From the NCBI GenBank assembly GCA_048498995.1, contig JBEHWX010000173.1, positions 1 to 6,180 on the forward strand: DNA of 6,180 bases, written 5' to 3'. The notes beneath the pieces are model-generated. The model was not told where the DNA came from. It saw only the letters and a list, made by a program, of their open reading frames with translations, and searched no databases. Shown here in pieces: positions 4,903-6,180 of this stretch. This DNA is from JBEHWX01 sp048498995 (lineage in GTDB: Bacteria > Bacteroidota > Ignavibacteria > OLB7). The position numbers and the translations under genes are program-made. How positions within the stretch are numbered: the stretch's first letter is position 1; every line of letters starts with the position of its first letter.

Positions 4903-5943
4903 ATGAATCATCCCGGGATGCGCCGGCGCCCGATACGCCGGCGCCCGATGCGTCGGCTCCGGATGCCTCCGCCGTTCGGCGCGCCGCGTACCGACGCGCG
5001 CGCCGGCCATGGGCGCTCCTTACCGCCACGCTCCGCGCTGGCGACGGCGGCGATCGTCGCGCTCGCGGCCGCGCTGATGGCCGGCTGCGCCGACCAGCGC
5101 CATCCGGAGGAGCCGCGCCGCGATATCCCGCAGGTCTATGATCTGAGCTTCACCACGCCGAAGTTCGAGCCCCCCCGCCGGCTCGATACCCTGATGGCGG
5201 TGGACCTCGACGGCAGTGGACGGGTCGAGTACATCGTCACCAGCATCCTCGACACCGGCATGGTGATCCCGGGGACGCGCGCCGACATGATCCAGATCTA
5301 CCGGTTCGACACCGCCGCGCGCGGCTACCGGCCGGTGGTGCAGGACGAGATCCTCGGCGCGACCGAGCTGAAGCTCCGTGACCTGACCGGGGATCGCGTC
5401 CCGGAGCTGATCGTTCCCCTCAACTCCGGCGGCAACGATCCGATCGCCAGCAACGGCGTCAACATCTACTCCGGCGCCGGCGGGGCCATCCGCCCGATCT
5501 TCCAGGCGACGCACGGCGACCCGACGTTCACCGAGATTCCGGGCATCGGCAGCGCGATACTTCTGCAGGATGAGCTCTGGCCCTCGTTTGCCTCCCACGC
5601 CGAGGCCGAGCCCTATCCGAGCGATATCTTCGCCGTCAGGAACGGACGCTACATCTCGGTACGCCACGAGGCGCGGGGGTTCCTGATGAAGAAGGCGGAC
5701 GAGCAACTGGCCCGCTACCGATCGGCGCGCGATTCGGTGGCGGCCGACACGACCGTCAGCTACGAGTCCGGCATGGCGCTCTTCTCGCCGGCGGCGCTGA
5801 CGATCCTGCTGCTGCAGGAGGCGGAGGCGCGCGCCTCCCTTCGCTCCTTCTGGTCGTCGGAGCGGGACTTTCTCCGGAGCCGGATGCTCGACTATCAGTA
5901 CGACGAGCTCGAATCGATCTACGGCCGCGCGGTCAACGCCTGA
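4903..5943 (+). CDS. Lipoprotein with FG-GAP/VCBS-like calcium-loop motifs
   Basis: This 346-residue predicted lipoprotein has unknown function. GAGGA (4891-4895) lies 7 nt before ATG 4903, supporting this start. The N-terminus is odd: about 43 Arg/Pro-rich residues precede the hydrophobic segment (about 44-60) and lipobox LMAGC, with cysteine 62. In-frame ATGs at 4918, 4948 and 4963 would give shorter, more typical signal peptides. The mature part has two similar beta-hairpin units, MAVDLDGSGRVEYIVTS (98-114) and LRDLTGDRVPELIVPL (158-173). Their D-x-(D/T)-G-(S/D) loops followed by E-(Y/L)-I-V resemble FG-GAP/VCBS beta-propeller repeats that bind calcium. A segment with further strands follows (about 185-255), and the C-terminal 85 residues look helical and charged. 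It is probably exported and anchored in the envelope. The propeller assignment is by motif only. Confidence 0.75.
   Translation: MNHPGMRRRPIRRRPMRRLRMPPPFGAPRTDARAGHGRSLPPRSALATAAIVALAAALMAGCADQRHPEEPRRDIPQVYDLSFTTPKFEPPRRLDTLMAVDLDGSGRVEYIVTSILDTGMVIPGTRADMIQIYRFDTAARGYRPVVQDEILGATELKLRDLTGDRVPELIVPLNSGGNDPIASNGVNIYSGAGGAIRPIFQATHGDPTFTEIPGIGSAILLQDELWPSFASHAEAEPYPSDIFAVRNGRYISVRHEARGFLMKKADEQLARYRSARDSVAADTTVSYESGMALFSPAALTILLLQEAEARASLRSFWSSERDFLRSRMLDYQYDELESIYGRAVNA
4917..4974 (+). repeat. 15-bp tandem repeat in the lipoprotein N-terminal coding region
   Basis: GATGCGCCGGCGCCC (4917-4931), GATACGCCGGCGCCC (4932-4946) and GATGCGTCGGCTCCG (4947-4961) are followed by a shortened unit (4962-4974). 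In the lipoprotein frame they encode an MRRRP-IRRRP-MRRLR-MPPP series. In the +2 frame (relative to this gene) they read DAPAP-DTPAP-DASAP-DASA. Unit length is a multiple of three, so copy number can change without a frameshift. Confidence 0.8.
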
Positions 5944-5945
5944 TC

Positions 5946-5967
5946 GCCGGGGCCGGAAACGGCCGGC
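5946..5967 (+). terminator. Hairpin with GAAA tetraloop after the second lipoprotein gene
   Basis: GGCCG (5951-5955), loop GAAA, CGGCC (5960-5964) form a 5-bp stem capped by a stable GNRA tetraloop. Outer GCC/GGC (5946-5948 and 5965-5967) adds 3 bp across a two-G bulge. It begins 3 nt after the TGA stop. No T-run follows, so it is either a non-canonical terminator or a 3'-end stabilising hairpin. Confidence 0.4.
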
Positions 5968-6042
5968 ATCAGAACACACGGGACCACGCATGGGCGGCTC
6001 CCCCGGGAACCGCGGCAGATTGAAGAGCGCGCGCCGAAACGC

Positions 6043-6061
6043 CTGACGGGAAGGCCGTCGG
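6043..6061. other. Small inverted repeat in the 3' intergenic region
   Basis: GACGG (6045-6049), loop GAAGG, CCGTC (6055-6059) pair perfectly, extendable by a G·T and a C-G pair to 6043/6061. The rest of 5968-6081 holds nothing I can recognise. There is no T-tract, and the role is unknown. Confidence 0.25.
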
Positions 6062-6081
6062 TATGGGAGAGAAAGCCTGTA

Positions 6082-6180
6082 ATCGCGCCTCGGTAGCCGC
6101 ACGTCTTCAGCGTGCGCCATGAGGCCCATCATCGCGCCTCGGTAGCCGCACGTCCTCAGCGTGCGCCATGAGGCCCATCA
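6082..6180 (+). repeat. 49-bp tandem repeat carrying REP-like palindromes
   Basis: Two complete 49-bp units (6082-6130 and 6131-6179) differ at a single base (T6106 versus C6155). Position 6180 is the first base of a possible third, so the array may continue past the window. Each unit has a GTAG (6093-6096 and 6142-6145) followed by arm CGCACG, a 7-base loop and arm CGTGCG (6098-6116 and 6147-6165). These match the left-end elements. The other roughly 20 bp of each unit (GCCATGAGGCCCATC and ATCGCGCCT) are not found at the left-end copies. Confidence 0.9.

Noticed and set aside
4794..5141. Plus-strand ORF with a DAPAP-type repeat overlapping the start of the second lipoprotein gene
   Set aside because: It has no Shine-Dalgarno site and becomes Arg/Gly-rich nonsense after the repeat. 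The 4903 frame has a ribosome site, lipobox and continuous coding character.
5990..6046. 18-codon ORF after the second lipoprotein gene
   Set aside because: There is no good ribosome site, the composition is unremarkable, and it is too short to support from sequence alone.
6082..6180. CRISPR array
   Set aside because: Successive 49-bp units are identical across their whole length except for one base, so there are no unique spacers. It is a tandem repeat.

Overview
The window is high-GC bacterial chromosome with four protein genes. No plasmid, phage, CRISPR or rRNA/tRNA feature is recognisable. The gene content is a two-domain DUF4397-type lipoprotein, UvrA, a short Hc1-type histone H1-like protein and a lipoprotein with calcium-loop-like motifs. 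Together with very high third-position GC, this points to an environmental FCB-type bacterium (Eisenbacteria/Gemmatimonadota/Latescibacteria-like). That placement is inference from gene content and style, not proof.

Layout. Positions 1-230 hold no gene. They carry a cluster of short palindromic REP-like elements, one nested inside another, and a second unrelated GC-rich hairpin. A lipoprotein gene runs on the minus strand (231-959). It is divergent from uvrA, and the 219-bp gap between them holds a candidate operator palindrome and a candidate promoter. uvrA (1185-4310, plus strand) has all the catalytic and zinc motifs, an N-terminal extension and a low-complexity insertion of about 65 residues between its two ABC halves. 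A 266-bp gap follows, with a palindrome next to a -10-like TATATT and a leader of about 175 nt, ending in an excellent Shine-Dalgarno site before the small histone-like gene (4577-4771). After 131 bp comes a second lipoprotein gene (4903-5943), followed by a hairpin. The window ends in a tandem 49-bp repeat (6082-6180) whose units each contain the same REP-like palindrome found at positions 1-116.

How the genes relate. uvrA (nucleotide excision repair) and the histone-like gene both act on DNA, but each seems to have its own promoter, so shared regulation is not shown. The two lipoproteins are envelope proteins of unknown role. The most distinctive signals are the REP-like family flanking the block (with a GTAG-plus-hairpin layout like RAYT-mobilised REPs, a compensatory base-pair change and a nested insertion), the UvrA linker insertion, and the neutral, acidic-tailed Hc1 protein. 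I see no strong evidence of a new multigene system.
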